From the NCBI GenBank assembly GCA_002179805.1, contig NAVB01000069.1:1-64000 (forward strand): 64,000 nt of DNA. Reading direction: 5' to 3'. The DNA comes from Acanthamoeba lenticulata. Taxonomy: Eukaryota; Discosea; Longamoebia; Acanthamoebidae. Below, one piece after another: positions 38,679 through 49,800 of this stretch. The notes beneath the pieces were generated by a model. The model was not told the origin of the DNA, did no database searches, and was given only the letters and a program-made list of their open reading frames with translations. The translations under genes and the position numbers were made by a program. The first letter of the stretch is position 1, and the number at the start of each line of letters is the position of its first letter.

Positions 38679-38962
38679 CTTGTACGTGTGTACTGAAGGC
38701 AACCGCCGAAATGGGTGCTCGTTGAGTTGCGAGCTGATCGTGAATGTGCAGTGGGCTTTCCAACAGCCCCAAGGTCGTTTTGGCGGGAACGAACGTCGAA
38801 GAGGGTTGTGTCGACATCACCACGGACAGTCGACGTGTCCCTAAATTAGTCGGCAGAACCACCAACGAAGACGGCAATATCCGACCACCCCCAAGCGGCG
38901 AATTTTGCGTGCGTCCAGATTGGCGTAGGGAAACACGATCAGCTCTCGCTAGACACTAAAAA
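38679..38962. promoter_or_regulatory. Divergent promoter of MCM3 and the mitochondrial protein gene
   Basis: 284 bp between divergent starts. An E2F-consensus TTTTGGCGGGAA occupies 38778-38789. Confidence 0.55.
38778..38789 (+). promoter_or_regulatory. E2F-type site upstream of MCM3
   Basis: TTTTGGCGGGAA, an exact match to the E2F/DP consensus, 100-111 bp before the MCM3 ATG. Confidence 0.7.
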
Positions 38963-41036
38963 ATGAGGAGGATCAGCAGAGTCGTCGCGTCGTCCGCCCC
39001 CCGCGCTACGGCCGTGGGCAAGTCCACCCGCGCTGCGGCGATCTTCTCGCGTGGCTATGCTGCCCCCGAGACTCCCCAGACTGAGTTCAAAGTTACCGAC
39101 TCGGGCATTCGCGTTTACGCTGTACGCCTTGCCTCGGAGCACAAGTTAGGATTTTTCAACTTACTGTCTACTAACGCCTCTCTGCTCAATTTGTCAACAT
39201 TATTAGCATGGCGTTGAGCACGACATGAACTTCCTGGGTGATCTCCCCGCCGAGGCGAAGGAAGTGCTCTCGGGAAAGGTGGAGGAGGCTAAGTCGATTT
39301 CCGATTTCACCGCCCGGTGGGAGAAGGACGTTCCTGAGCTTGCTCAGACCGCCCGCGACATTGATTCGCTTATCACCAAGTTGGAGCGTGAGCCTGTCCA
39401 GTTTGGTAAGTCTGAGGCCTACCTGCGCGACGTTGCCATTCAGGTACGTTTGAGTGGCCCTGGAAAAGGCAGCCCGGACATTTTGTTGCAGCATTCTTCT
39501 TATCACCCCTGTTCAATGCTACTAGTCCACCCTTGCCCGCTTCGCTTCCCGTGATGTGAGCCCCTTTGAGGTCACTCTCGCCCATTTCTGGAGCGCTTAC
39601 TCTGAGGTCCCCGCCAACGGCAAGCGTACGGGACCCTCCAAAATCGAGGTGCCAATTCGAAGTTTCTGACATGGTGGCCCCTCACAGTGCGAGAGAGCGC
39701 CCCCACGCAGATGGACCGAGTTAAGGCTCTTCTGCAGAACAAGAAGGATCCCCAGTCCGTTCGACAGCAGGCGCAGGCCGCTAAGGGTCAGGCCATCATC
39801 AAGTACGTTCAGGCCAAGAATGTCGACGAGAAGGCTGCTGCCGCCATTGCTCTCCTCGGCGCGGAGAAGGGTCAGGCCCTCAAGGCTGCCCTCCAGAGCG
39901 CGAGCGGAGCTCAGAAGGAGCAAATCATCAAGCAGCACCTTCAATGGGATGAGGCCACCCAGGCCGCCGCCCAGCTCACCCAGAGGCACCCCGAATTCAC
40001 CGAGCTTAAGGAGGTCCTTGCCCAGTTCCCCCCTCTCGTTCACCACATCGGCGAGCCCTCCGCCGTGCAGTACAAGTTCAAGGTTCACCCCCCCCCCCGC
40101 CCAAACATTCTTCAATTCGATTACAAATGATTTTGTCCACATTTTTCTTATCACTCCTTCTTCACTTGTCCCACAGCACGCTACCGACAAGGCTTTCCAG
40201 AAGTGGCAACAGAACAACACGCTCACCAGCGCCGATGAGATCTCTGAGAAGGTAGTTCACTCTTTCCCCTTTCGTTCTGGCTTTGGCCCTTCTCCTTCTG
40301 CTTCGGGTCGAGTGTAAAAATGATGATGCAATTACGCTATCGATGCCTCTTGTTAACAACCAAGAGCGCAACACCATGAGAATTAATTATTGGAGCTGTC
40401 TGACAACACCTCTGCCCTCGCTGTCCTTCTTCTTCTTCTTCTTCTCTGCTCGTTCGCATGGTCATTAACCGCGCAACTCTTCTCTCTCGCTGTCACCTCT
40501 ATCAGGATCCGCTGCTCAAGAACCTGAGGGAGCTCGTGCTGTCGGACAAGCCGCAAAACGCGATCGACACGAAGAAGGTGCAGAGCCTCCAGCGCACCTT
40601 CCCGAGCCTCCTGTTCTCGAGCGACGCCGAGTCGTTCTTCACGTACCTCAAGAACGACGAGGAGATGAAGACGCTGGCCAGCGCCCTCTATGAGGAGAGC
40701 GTGAAGGAGTACCCCAACGACCCGGCCCTCGCCCCCCTCAGGGAGTTTGAGCAGAAGCTCGCGCAGTGGGACCAGCACGTCACCGAGATCGCCGACGTCC
40801 AGAGCAAGTGGCTTGACGCCAAGATCGCTTTCATCGACGCCAAGATCGAGGAGGGCATGGTCCAGATGGACAAGTTTGTGAACGGCACCGTCGACGACAT
40901 CCTCGCCGACCACCCCGAGTGGGAGAAGGAGATCGAGGACGACATCGCCAACCACCGCTGGGACCCCGAGATCGAGAAGAAGGAATACGACCACGCCCTC
41001 CACCACTACTATGAGCACCACAAAGTCCACGCCTAA
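38963..41036 (+). CDS. Predicted mitochondrial protein, function unknown
   Basis: 498 residues, six exons: 38963-39121, 39207-39443, 39526-39625, 39688-40082, 40177-40251, 40506-41036. The N-terminus is a textbook mitochondrial presequence (MRRISRVVASSAPRATAVGK, Arg/Ser/Ala-rich, no acids), then an acidic mature chain from about residue 30. The rest is soluble, predicted mostly helical, rich in Lys/Glu/Gln/Ala, with no transmembrane helix and no enzyme motif I can name. The C-terminus has a His-rich end (HALHHYYEHHKVHA). Codon use is strongly biased to GC-ending codons (CTC, AAG, GAG), suggesting high expression. A lineage-specific subunit of a respiratory complex or ATP synthase is conceivable, but that is a guess. 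Confidence 0.8.
40088..40098. repeat. Intronic poly-C tract (11 nt, sense strand)
   Basis: Lies just after the donor in intron 40083-40176 of the mitochondrial protein gene. Confidence 0.85.
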
Positions 41037-41236
41037 GCTGCTCGCCGGTGGCTCAAGCTGCGCCACACAGCCCTGCTTGTGTGCTCCCTCTGTTGTTCCC
41101 CCCTTCTTTTCTCTCTCTCCAGCTAAACCCGGTGTTTGTACCAACTCGAGTGCCCTTTTTCTCTCCTCTCTCTCCTCTATCTCTTCCTCGTCGGAAAAGA
41201 ACAAGTAAGGCCATGTACAACATGGTTTCATGAAGC

Positions 41237-43197
41237 TCAGGCCCTGTCTTGGAGGGGCCGGCCAGAGGGCATCTCGACCCACCCAAAGTTAAAGAGGGTG
41301 GGCTGGCCGATGTGGTAGATGTGGGGCCAGTCTGCGTCGACCCACTCGAATGGCGGCTGCTGGTCGTGGGTCGGGCCGCTCTGCGCTTGGCACACTCCAG
41401 CCTCGACCTGGGCACGAATGGTAAGCGCACAGTCGACTGGATGACCGTCATCACATGGCCGCGATCACCATGAGGGGTACGAGGTCGCACCAGAGCCTTG
41501 GAAGTGACCTTGGAGTCGGTCCCGCCAAATGCCGCACGAGCCTAGAGTGAAGTTGTGCGGTACGTCATAAAAGTTGACACATGAGTGTGTAGTTCTCGCC
41601 TCCTTCATGAAAGAAAGAGACGAGGCAAGATGACATAGGTACCAAGTAGGGGTTGGGAGGGTTGTCGCCTTTAGGCACCAGGTCGAAGCGCGACGCGATC
41701 TGATTGCCCGGATTACCTGGGGCGCCAAGCCCTCGGATTAGGCGCTAGACTGACCCAAAGGGAAGCAACAACGCACCATAGGAGGCCGGGTCGTGCTGCC
41801 AGTCGTTGTAGCGGATGAGCCGACGCGCGGCGGCGAGATCGGTGATGCCAGGCGCGTCACGGCGGAAGATACGAGCGCGCGGGTGCATCTGGTAGTTGAA
41901 CCAGTCGCCATAGGTGCGCTCCAGCTCGATGAACCCAGACACGTTGTAGATGCTCTCGAAGAAAGGGATGTTGTAGCTGGGCCAGTAACCCAGGCGTAGG
42001 TAGTGCGTCACGTCGGCTGACTCGACACGGCCCGGGATCTGCTCCGCGATGTGGAACAGACCGTCGGGCAGAGGTTGGCCAGGCTTGAAGAGGGCGTAGT
42101 TGACCACGAGCCACTGGTTGTTGTAGGTTCCCGAGTTGTAGCGCTGAAAGACGTCGATCCACGCCTGGCCAGAGGCCGCCATGCGGTTGGCCGCTGAGAC
42201 GCGCAGCCAGCTGAGCACCGAACGAGGCGTGACGAGTTTGAAGAGGGCGAGATTGGTGACGCCATTGGTGGTCTCCGTCACCACAAGCCCAGTTGACATC
42301 TGGTAGAAGTCGTCCACCGAGGACAGGAAGCCGGGGTAGCTCGAGAACAGGGCCACTCTGGCGTTGGTGCCCTCGGCCCGTAGTGGGAACTCGTAGCGCT
42401 TGAAAAGGCGCACCATGTTGTAGTAGTCGCCCCATGTCGTGTGTCCCGTGTAGAGCTCCTGCAAGTCGGGCGTCACGCGCACGAAAGACGAGCAGTGGCC
42501 ATTTTGGTCGATGGAGGGACGGCGAGCTGTGAAGGAAGTAGCGGGACAGGACACCACTTGGCACAGGTCGCCCATATCACCGTTACTACTTAGAACAAGA
42601 AAGGCGCCCATGCTGAGGGCTCGTGATGATGTCCCGTTGGCGTAGACAGACGAGTAGCCAGCGTGCATGCCGCGCAGCTGCCTTAGCAAAAGCTCGATGT
42701 GGCGCCAGTAGGGGTCGGTGGCGGCGTGCTGGGCGACCTGGGACTCCATCCAGGCCATGTTGGCGTCGAACCAGCCCTGAAGGGCAGGTGGCACGCGGCC
42801 GCCCAACGAGGTGTAGGCGATGTTGTACCAGTTCTCCCAGATCATGCTGGCGGTGACTGCGCCCTCCAGGAAGCCCGCCCCCCACATGGCAATGTCATCC
42901 TCGTAGATCGGGTTGGTGACGATCGCAATACGTGCCCAACCGGTGGCGTTACGTTCATCAGCAAAGGTGCATGTGGCCACTGTGGCCCCACAATGTCGGA
43001 TTAGACCAGAGCGCGTCAAGTGAGCATAGTGGCTGGGTGGTACCGCCGTTCACCGGATCGTGGGTGGCAGATACCGAGTAGGCGTTGGTTACAGGATCAT
43101 AGAAAACGGTCCAGCTCTCAGGAAGAGAACTTGCAGAAGCAACCAAGGCCAGACAGCCAAGCCACAACAGCCACACCACTGCAGCAGTTGAGGCCAT
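41237..43197 (-). CDS. Phospholipase B-like (PLBD) lysosomal hydrolase
   Basis: 550 residues, exons 43197-43044, 42979-41777, 41716-41643, 41541-41491, 41407-41237. A signal peptide (AAVVWLLWLGCLALVASA) opens the protein. Family blocks follow in order: ATGWARIAIVTNP, GFLEGAVTASMIWENWYN, NGDMGDL, the nucleophile site GHCSSFVRV where autocleavage exposes the N-terminal Cys, GHTTWGDYYNMVRLFKRYEF, TPRSVLSWLR, NNQWLVVNY, RYNDWQHDP, NQIASRFDL, and the closing GPTHDQQPPFEWV with FNFGWVEMP. PLBD proteins are Ntn-type amidase-fold lysosomal hydrolases of lipids; Dictyostelium PlbA is secreted. Length matches the family. No key residue is missing. Confidence 0.95.
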
Positions 43198-43513
43198 TGT
43201 GGGCTCTTTTCTTTAGCTTTTTCCTTCCCACTTTTTTTCTCAGCCCAACCGCAAGTTGCGCGCCACCAGGATAGTCCTACGATGAAGAAGCGGTACAGCC
43301 CACAAGCGGCCGAGGAGAAGAGCTCATGGACTAGGGTGCTACTTCGTCTGCCAGGCTCTGCGAGATCTCTCATCACCCTCCGCTGTCCCTTCTCCTTTTG
43401 TCGCTGCAGCGGCTCTTGTGATTGTATTGACAGGAGGAAACAAAGTACAACCTGGTACGAGGAGTTGAGAAGGTTAAGGGCTCCTTGCTCCTCTTCATCA
43501 CCATCACGAGCAA
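43198..43513 (-). other. Intergenic, PLBD promoter and Nudix 3' end
   Basis: 316 bp, nothing recognised beyond a T-rich stretch next to the PLBD start. Confidence 0.4.
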
Positions 43514-45070
43514 CTACTTGAGGCGGAGTCGCGATCGTGACTTTCGTTCGTGCAGCCACAGCTTGACAAGGTGGTGCGAAATGGTGAGCGGTGGAGGCAA
43601 GTGGAGCTCCCCCTCGGGTGCGCCCTCTTGCGTGCTTCGGGCGAGCATGGCGGTCACCTCCTTGACGTCGAACCAGCGCGCCTCGTCGAGCTCGTGGTGG
43701 TCGACGCTGACGTTCTGCCGCTGGATTTCGGCCTCGGGCATCGTCGCCACGCAGCCGATCATCAACGACGCCGGGAAGGGCCACGGCTGCGACAGCTTAT
43801 AGACCACCTTGTCGTAGTCCAGCAGCAAACCAGCCTCTTCATAGACCTCGCGCAGCACCGCTACGTAGCAGCAAGAAAGGGCAGGTCTGTGTCAGTGGTT
43901 GAGCGCGACAGGCCAGCGCCAGGAGAGATATGCATACCAGCTTCGATCGTCTCGCCCGGCTCCATGAACCCGGCGAGGAGGCTGTACCTGTGTTGTGTGG
44001 AGGAAAGACGCGCGCGGCGTGAGTCAGATCATGACGTGATGACAAACGCGAGCGAACGAGCGAGCCGTACCGGCCAGCGGGCCACGAGGACTTCCGGCCC
44101 AGGAGGCACTTGTCCCTGTTGGAAGACACCACCATGGTGATGATACACGGGTCCGTGCGCGGATAGTGGTCCATGCCGCAGCTGCATGCATGGTAGACCA
44201 CCATGAGCTGGTCAGCAAACAGGGCCATAATGATTTGGGGGGGGGGGGGGAAGAACGAGTCGGCGGCCGAAGAGATGTACCCAGCGTGCTTGTCGTCGTT
44301 GCAGCGACGCACGTAGCCGCCCTCGGTTGACGAGGTGGTGGAACCACACGAGCCACAGAACCCGTTCTTCTTGTGCCAGTGCAGCAGCGAGCGGGCCTGG
44401 GCGACGACGCCTCCCTCCCAGGGCGGCAGATAGGGCACGATGGCTCGCGGCTCTTCAAAGCCGGTCCGCACCTCGAGCAGGGACTGATGCGCGGAGGCGT
44501 AGCGCAGGGCGTCGTCCTCATTGTCGCCCACGATCGGATCGAGGTCGAACGCAAAGACGTTGATCTGGTTGCTCTCATCGCTCAGCTGCTCCTGGATGGA
44601 CCGCTCCGAGTGGGTTTCGCGCAGCGACTGGCCCAGCATCAGCACGCGGGCCTTGGGGTCCGTGATGGCCGACAGGACTTCGGCTCGCTCCTGCCAGGCG
44701 AGGATGGGCCCGAGGTGCGTGGGCGGCGTCCGGTGCTCGACCATGGGCCGCAGCTTGTGGAAGGCCAGGAACCGCGAGTTGGGGCTCTTCGCGAACATAC
44801 GCGCGTTGCAACTGACGTCAGTCGTCGATGAACAAGGTGACGAGAAGGTGAGGCACGGACCTCATGAAGGGCGTAGCGGAGCCACTCGCTGTCCCTGCGG
44901 AGGTGGTGTGCGTGGAACCGATTGAGGCCGTTGATGGCAAACCCCACGATCTCGTCGTGGTGATGGTGGCGGCTCTGCACGTCGGCGCCGGCGTCGGCGT
45001 TGGGCTCCTCGCCTGACTCCTCGTCATCATCGCTGTCATAGGTTTCATCCTGTGAGCCGTCCGCCCGCAT
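43514..45070 (-). CDS. NADH pyrophosphatase (NudC/NUDT12-type Nudix hydrolase)
   Basis: Hydrolyses NAD(H), and possibly NAD-capped RNA, to NMN(H) and AMP. 407 residues, exons 45070-44861, 44786-44281, 44181-44071, 43987-43938, 43860-43514. The N-terminal domain includes NRFHAHHLRRDSEWL, then LAFHKLRPM. The four-Cys zinc ribbon is FCGSCG and RRCNDDKHAGC. DHYPRTDPCII and CLLGRK precede the Nudix box GFMEPGETIEAAVLREVYEE, and the diagnostic NADH-pyrophosphatase motif SQPWPFPAS follows. Intron 44182-44280 is 99 nt with no stop, so it could be misread as exon; splicing it out restores the zinc ribbon. There are no ankyrin repeats and no clear peroxisomal signal (C-terminus RLRLK). The acceptor at 44787 (GCGAAG) is the weakest junction. 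Confidence 0.9.
44237..44250. repeat. Intronic poly-C tract (14 nt on the sense strand)
   Basis: Lies in Nudix-gene intron 44182-44280; prone to slippage and assembly error but not coding in this model. Confidence 0.8.
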
Positions 45071-45597
45071 GCCCGACCACCGCGGGAGTGGGCCCGCTGC
45101 GGCAGGCGAGCAGAGTGAGCTTCCTCGGCAACGGGACTGACCAGTCCAGTGGTACCGGGTGGTCAGTGCAGGGAGCGTAATAGCGTACCAGAGGGTCGAG
45201 TCAAGGACGTGAAGCACATCTTGCTGTTCGGCCAAGCCCGCAGCGGAGGCAGTCCAAAGACCCGCTCTGTGCGCCGCACCCCGATACAAATCAACACCAG
45301 CGGATTCATGCCTGGCAAGCACAGGTAACGTACGACGGGCGCGCGAAAGCACCATGCAAGACCGCATCAGTTGATCAATTTTGTGGTTTTATCGAAATAA
45401 TAATAAATAAATGTCTTATTTGCCACGACGTGCACATAGTTGGCATAGCTTCCAGAAATAAGAGTCGAAGATTTGCCATCACGCGATTCAATCACGATCG
45501 TTTGCAGGGGTAAAGTGTGCTCATTCGTTAAGTGCAAGCGGATTTTGTGCAGTTGCATCAGCAGCCACATTGCATCACTTCTTTTACACACAAGAGG
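45071..45597. promoter_or_regulatory. Divergent intergenic region, Nudix (-) and VTI1 (+)
   Basis: 527 bp between divergent start codons. A 74-codon minus-strand frame at 45367-45591 has no ATG in good context and no family resemblance. An extra 5' exon of the Nudix gene could lie here, but I cannot support one. Confidence 0.4.
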
Positions 45598-46545
45598 ATG
45601 GACCTATTTAAGCGGTACGAGACAGACTTTGTAGAGATAACCAACAGCGTGAACGATCGAATCGAACGAATTCCTTCGCTCTCTGGCAGTACGTCCTTTA
45701 TTCATTCTATTCCATTTTCTTTTTTTTAGTGGCACCACCTGCCAGATGAGCTGTTCTCACTCACTGGTGACCTTCTTCAAGACGACAAACGGGCGGAGAT
45801 TGAAGAAGCTGAAAGCGAGTTGCAAGATGCCGAGTCCACAGTGCGTCTTGTTATTGTCTATTTTTCAACTCTCCTCTCATCTCTGCTCGGTGCAGCTGCA
45901 ATCGATGGGGATGCACGCGCGCAGCTTGCCAGCAGCCGACAAAGACCGATGCCTGGCTTCCCTTCGACAGCGCCAGCAGGAGGTTCAAGCACTGAAGAAG
46001 CAGTTCCAGCAGGCCCAAATTGCCTTCACGGTACGCGCGCTCTGCACGTGCACTGAGTGGCTCTCCCATCTCACTTGAGGTTGTTTGTTGTCTATCAGAC
46101 AACCCAGAACAGAGAGAGCCTGTTTCACGGCGGGGCAACTGAGCTGCAGGTGACTTCAATGGACCACCGGGAGCGTTTGATCAAGATGGCCGAGAAAAAT
46201 GAACAGAACAAAGAGCGGCTCATCGCTTCACGACAAACACTCGAGCATGTATGCTTCCTTCTCTCCTACTCTTTTTCGCTGTGGCAAAGCCTCATGTACA
46301 AGAGACGTGATGAACTGCAGACGATAGATATTGCCGATGATGTGTTAGAAGAGCTCTCTGATCAGCGAACACGCATTGAGATGATGCGAGACAAGCTACG
46401 AGGGCTAAACGCCAAACTTGACGAAGCGGGACTGATTATCGGACGGATGACACGAAGGATCATTGCGAACAAGTTCTTCCTCCTCCTCATGATCATCGTT
46501 CTTCTCCTTGTTGCTGCCGCTATCTTCTACATCAAGTTCTTTTGA
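45598..46545 (+). CDS. VTI1: VTI1-family Qb-SNARE
   Basis: Tail-anchored SNARE for Golgi-endosome-vacuole fusion. 237 residues, exons 45598-45688, 45746-45840, 45896-46030, 46099-46248, 46303-46545. The N-terminal half is the three-helix Vti1 domain (MDLFKRYETDFVEI, EIEEAESELQDAEST, RQQEVQALKKQFQQAQIAF). The Qb SNARE motif follows, with the zero-layer Gln in ELSDQRTRIEMM and the hallmark IIGRMTRRIIANKF just before the membrane anchor (LLLMIIVLLLVAAAIF), ending YIKFF; animal Vti1 ends YYKFF. The acceptors at 45745 and 46302 were chosen for frame; nearby alternatives run into stops. Confidence 0.92.
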
Positions 46546-46860
46546 CCAGCAGCAAACAAAAAAAAAGCAAAAAAGCAATTCTTTAAATTCCTTGTAGGCA
46601 AAGTGCGACCGTGGGTTTGGGGCCGAAAACCGGTCTTGTTGCGCGCGACAAGCTCGCGTGAGCAGTAACACACATCCAAAACGACTTGGCGAACGTTTGC
46701 CTGCATTATTAGATAGATAGATGATCGAAGAAACCTGGGTTGCCTGAAGTACATCTTGAACTCGCACACATTACACGTCTCGATCCGCCCCTACTCGGCA
46801 TCCATTCGGTGCGAGGAGTCGAGTTCTGCTCGACTTCTTCGCAATTGAACAGATTGGAAG
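46546..46860 (+). other. Intergenic, VTI1 3' end and next promoter
   Basis: 315 bp with no recognisable gene. A-rich just after the VTI1 stop, probably polyadenylation sequence. Confidence 0.4.
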
Positions 46861-49800
46861 ATGAAGAAGGGGGCAACACCGGGACACAAGAATTCTAAAT
46901 CAACAATATGGAGGTGGTTCGGCAAACTCTCGCTAGAAGAAAGGAGGAATGTGCTGTTGTGGGAGGATCGTGAAGGCACTTGCCTCCTAAAGCAAATGCA
47001 CAACAAGAAGCTGACTGAAGGTGAAGGCTTCTTTCTCTCTGGTACGTGATCTTTACCTTCATTTCTCTAGATTTGTTGGCTACGTGCTTGAGCTGACCCT
47101 GCACACGTTGGACAGTCGACGACCCGGCCCTGCGCAAATGGAATGCGCATACGCGCAACGAGCTCATGCTCCCCCCAACTGAGAATTTCTGCTTTAACAA
47201 GTTTTCAAATCTTGACAATTACTTTTGGTACAAGCTTGCTGCACCACGGCGAAGCCCTGTGTCCTATGTTGTGTCGTGTCGTGTCGTGTCGTTGCAGCCC
47301 CATATGCGCACCTCACACTGGTTGCGCACACCCTCAAGGCACCCCGAGCGGGTCATGCAAGTGGACCGGCAGCTGGAGGACGCCATTCGATTGTGCGACA
47401 CGCGCGAGTATTGCGACACGCTCACCATCGCCTCTGATCTGCTCAAGGACGCCGACAAGTACGTCCTTAACCACATCTCTTCTTCTTTTCGGCTTCTCAC
47501 GATGGTGGCGGCGCAGGTTTTTGCGAACGATGGAAGTGGCCACGCGCGGTGGCTTCCTTCAGAGCCCGTGCAAGGTCAGTTGGGACGACAAGCCGGCTCA
47601 GTGGGTGTGGGACCAGCCCGCATGGTTCCAGCGCATGGGCTACTACACCCTCGGCACCTATGTGGCGCACAAGCTCGAGCAGGCTATTTGGAGGAGCTAC
47701 TGGCAAGCACACGACCTAGACCCCCGGAAGAACCCGACGCGACCACTGGCCAAGGGCAAGGGCACGCGGGAGCGCATGTATAACTTCTCGCCCAACACAC
47801 AGGGTCTGCACTCCAAGCGCCATCTCATCAGTTTCTGGAATAGCCTCTCTGCCGATGGTACAATCGTCGTAGTTCTTAACGATGATGCCGGTGCACTGAC
47901 CTGATAATGTGTTACGCAGAGCGCCACCGGATTGTGGGGAAGATGGGCAACATCGTGGAGGAGGTGCTGAGGACGGAGGCCAAGAAGCTCGACTACAAGA
48001 AGCCGCTTGAAACGCTGCTGGCTCTCTTTAGGACGTTCCTTGACGAGAAGTCCCTGGAGGTCGAGGGCTGTCTGGACTACCCCGTCGCCAATGGCTACCG
48101 CTCCGCCCTCCATGGCGGCTACTCATCGGCTAACGACGAGCCTCACTTCATAGAGTTTGTCTACTTCTCGCCCATGCAACGTGCCTTTGAACCGCTGGAC
48201 CTCATCGTGCGGCGCATTGGCCGTTGCATCCAGTCAGGCTACACCGAGAAAATTGGTTCGTCAATAATAAGTTTTAAGTTTTTGTATTTATATCAATTTA
48301 TTTTATAGAAATTACACTTAGACTTTATCATTTCATTTTGTCTTACCTGCTTGTTTGTGGCCAGCGATGGACCTGATCCTGGGTGAAGAGAATGACAAGC
48401 GCAAGCGCAAGTCAAAGAACAAGCACAAGTCTGGCGCCAAAGGCAACAATAAAGTGGCCACCAATGGCGGCCGGGGAAAGGCCAAGAGGCAACAGGATCA
48501 AGGCACCCAGAAGCGACAGCGCGAGACGGCCGAGAGACAAAAGCAGGACGCAGCCAAGAAGAGCAAAGACCTGCAGGTATGATGCATGCATTTATTTTAT
48601 GACCGCATGGGCCCTTGTCTATACGCGAGTCTCACGATCTCTCTTCATTTCCTCTTTGCAGCGATACGTCACGGCGCTCGTCCGATCGTATCTGTTAGAC
48701 CGAGTCGAGGCCGTTTTGGTTCGTTTTACATGAACTCAACATCAACTATTTCATTTTGGTTAATTTCAACTGCGCAGAACGAGAAAGCCCTTGCGGTCAG
48801 TGAGAGTCAACAATTTTCTGCCTTGGTGGCATCCACTTCCTCTTCATCGTCATCTTCTTCCTCCTCTTCTACTTCTGCACCAACTTCATCGTCAACATCA
48901 TCAACGTCTTCGGTGTCACCCATGCACAGTGCGTCGCATCCAACCACACCCAAGAAGCGCAAGAAAAAACGATCCAAGGGACGGTCCCGCAGCGCCATTC
49001 TCGAGCGGCCACCAGAGAGCCGCACACCCGAGGTTGAGGAGAGCGTCATCGCCGCGGCCGCCGCTGCTGTCGTCAACACCGCCGGCACCGCTGGCTCTGG
49101 CGCCGCGGCGGGCGAGGCCAAGAAGACGGTCCTCCGCGACACGCTCTATCGGGGCAAGTCCGCCGAGCTTGGTCGAAGCCTCGACGCCATCATGGAAGTG
49201 GGCGTAACCGAGGCGGCGGAGCTGATCCCTGTGCGGCGAGTGACGCTACGGTCCAGCGTGGGCAGCAGCCTCGACGACGCCGCGGCGGTGATGAAGCGGC
49301 GCTACAGTTCGCCGGCGCACATCCCTGACCATCACCCATCGACCACCAGCAGCAGCTACGCGAGCAACAGCAACAGCTACTGCACCACCGACGACGACGA
49401 GCTGAGCTACACGTCGGAGAGCTATTACTCAACCGATGAGGAGAGCGGCTCCGTGGAGGACCTGGCTTCGCCCCTGTACCATGGCAGCGAGATCGGCTCG
49501 TGGCACTCATCGGGCGAGTCGGCCCTGGTGGCCCTTGCAGGTCTGCTCCCGGGCGCTGACCCACTCAGCCTCAACGCGGCGGTGATTGCCAGCCACGTGA
49601 ACCCGCCGCGGGATACTTACTACGATATCAAGAGCGACGACGAGTACTACTCGACTTTCACCGTCGTTTCGTCGCGCCGGAAACGCAACCGCAACCGGCA
49701 GAAGGCCTCCTTCAGCGTTACCTCGTGCGAGGAGGTTGAGCCCGAGAGCGAAACGCACAGCGAGAACGAGGCGGAGGCCGACAAGGACGGCGCTGCCAAG

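Noticed and set aside
44237..44250. Homopolymer-driven frameshift or phase variation in the Nudix gene
   Set aside because: The tract lies in a predicted intron, so length change would not alter the protein.
45367..45591. Small minus-strand protein of 74 residues
   Set aside because: No ATG in context, no homology recognised, AT-rich end; lies in a divergent promoter region.
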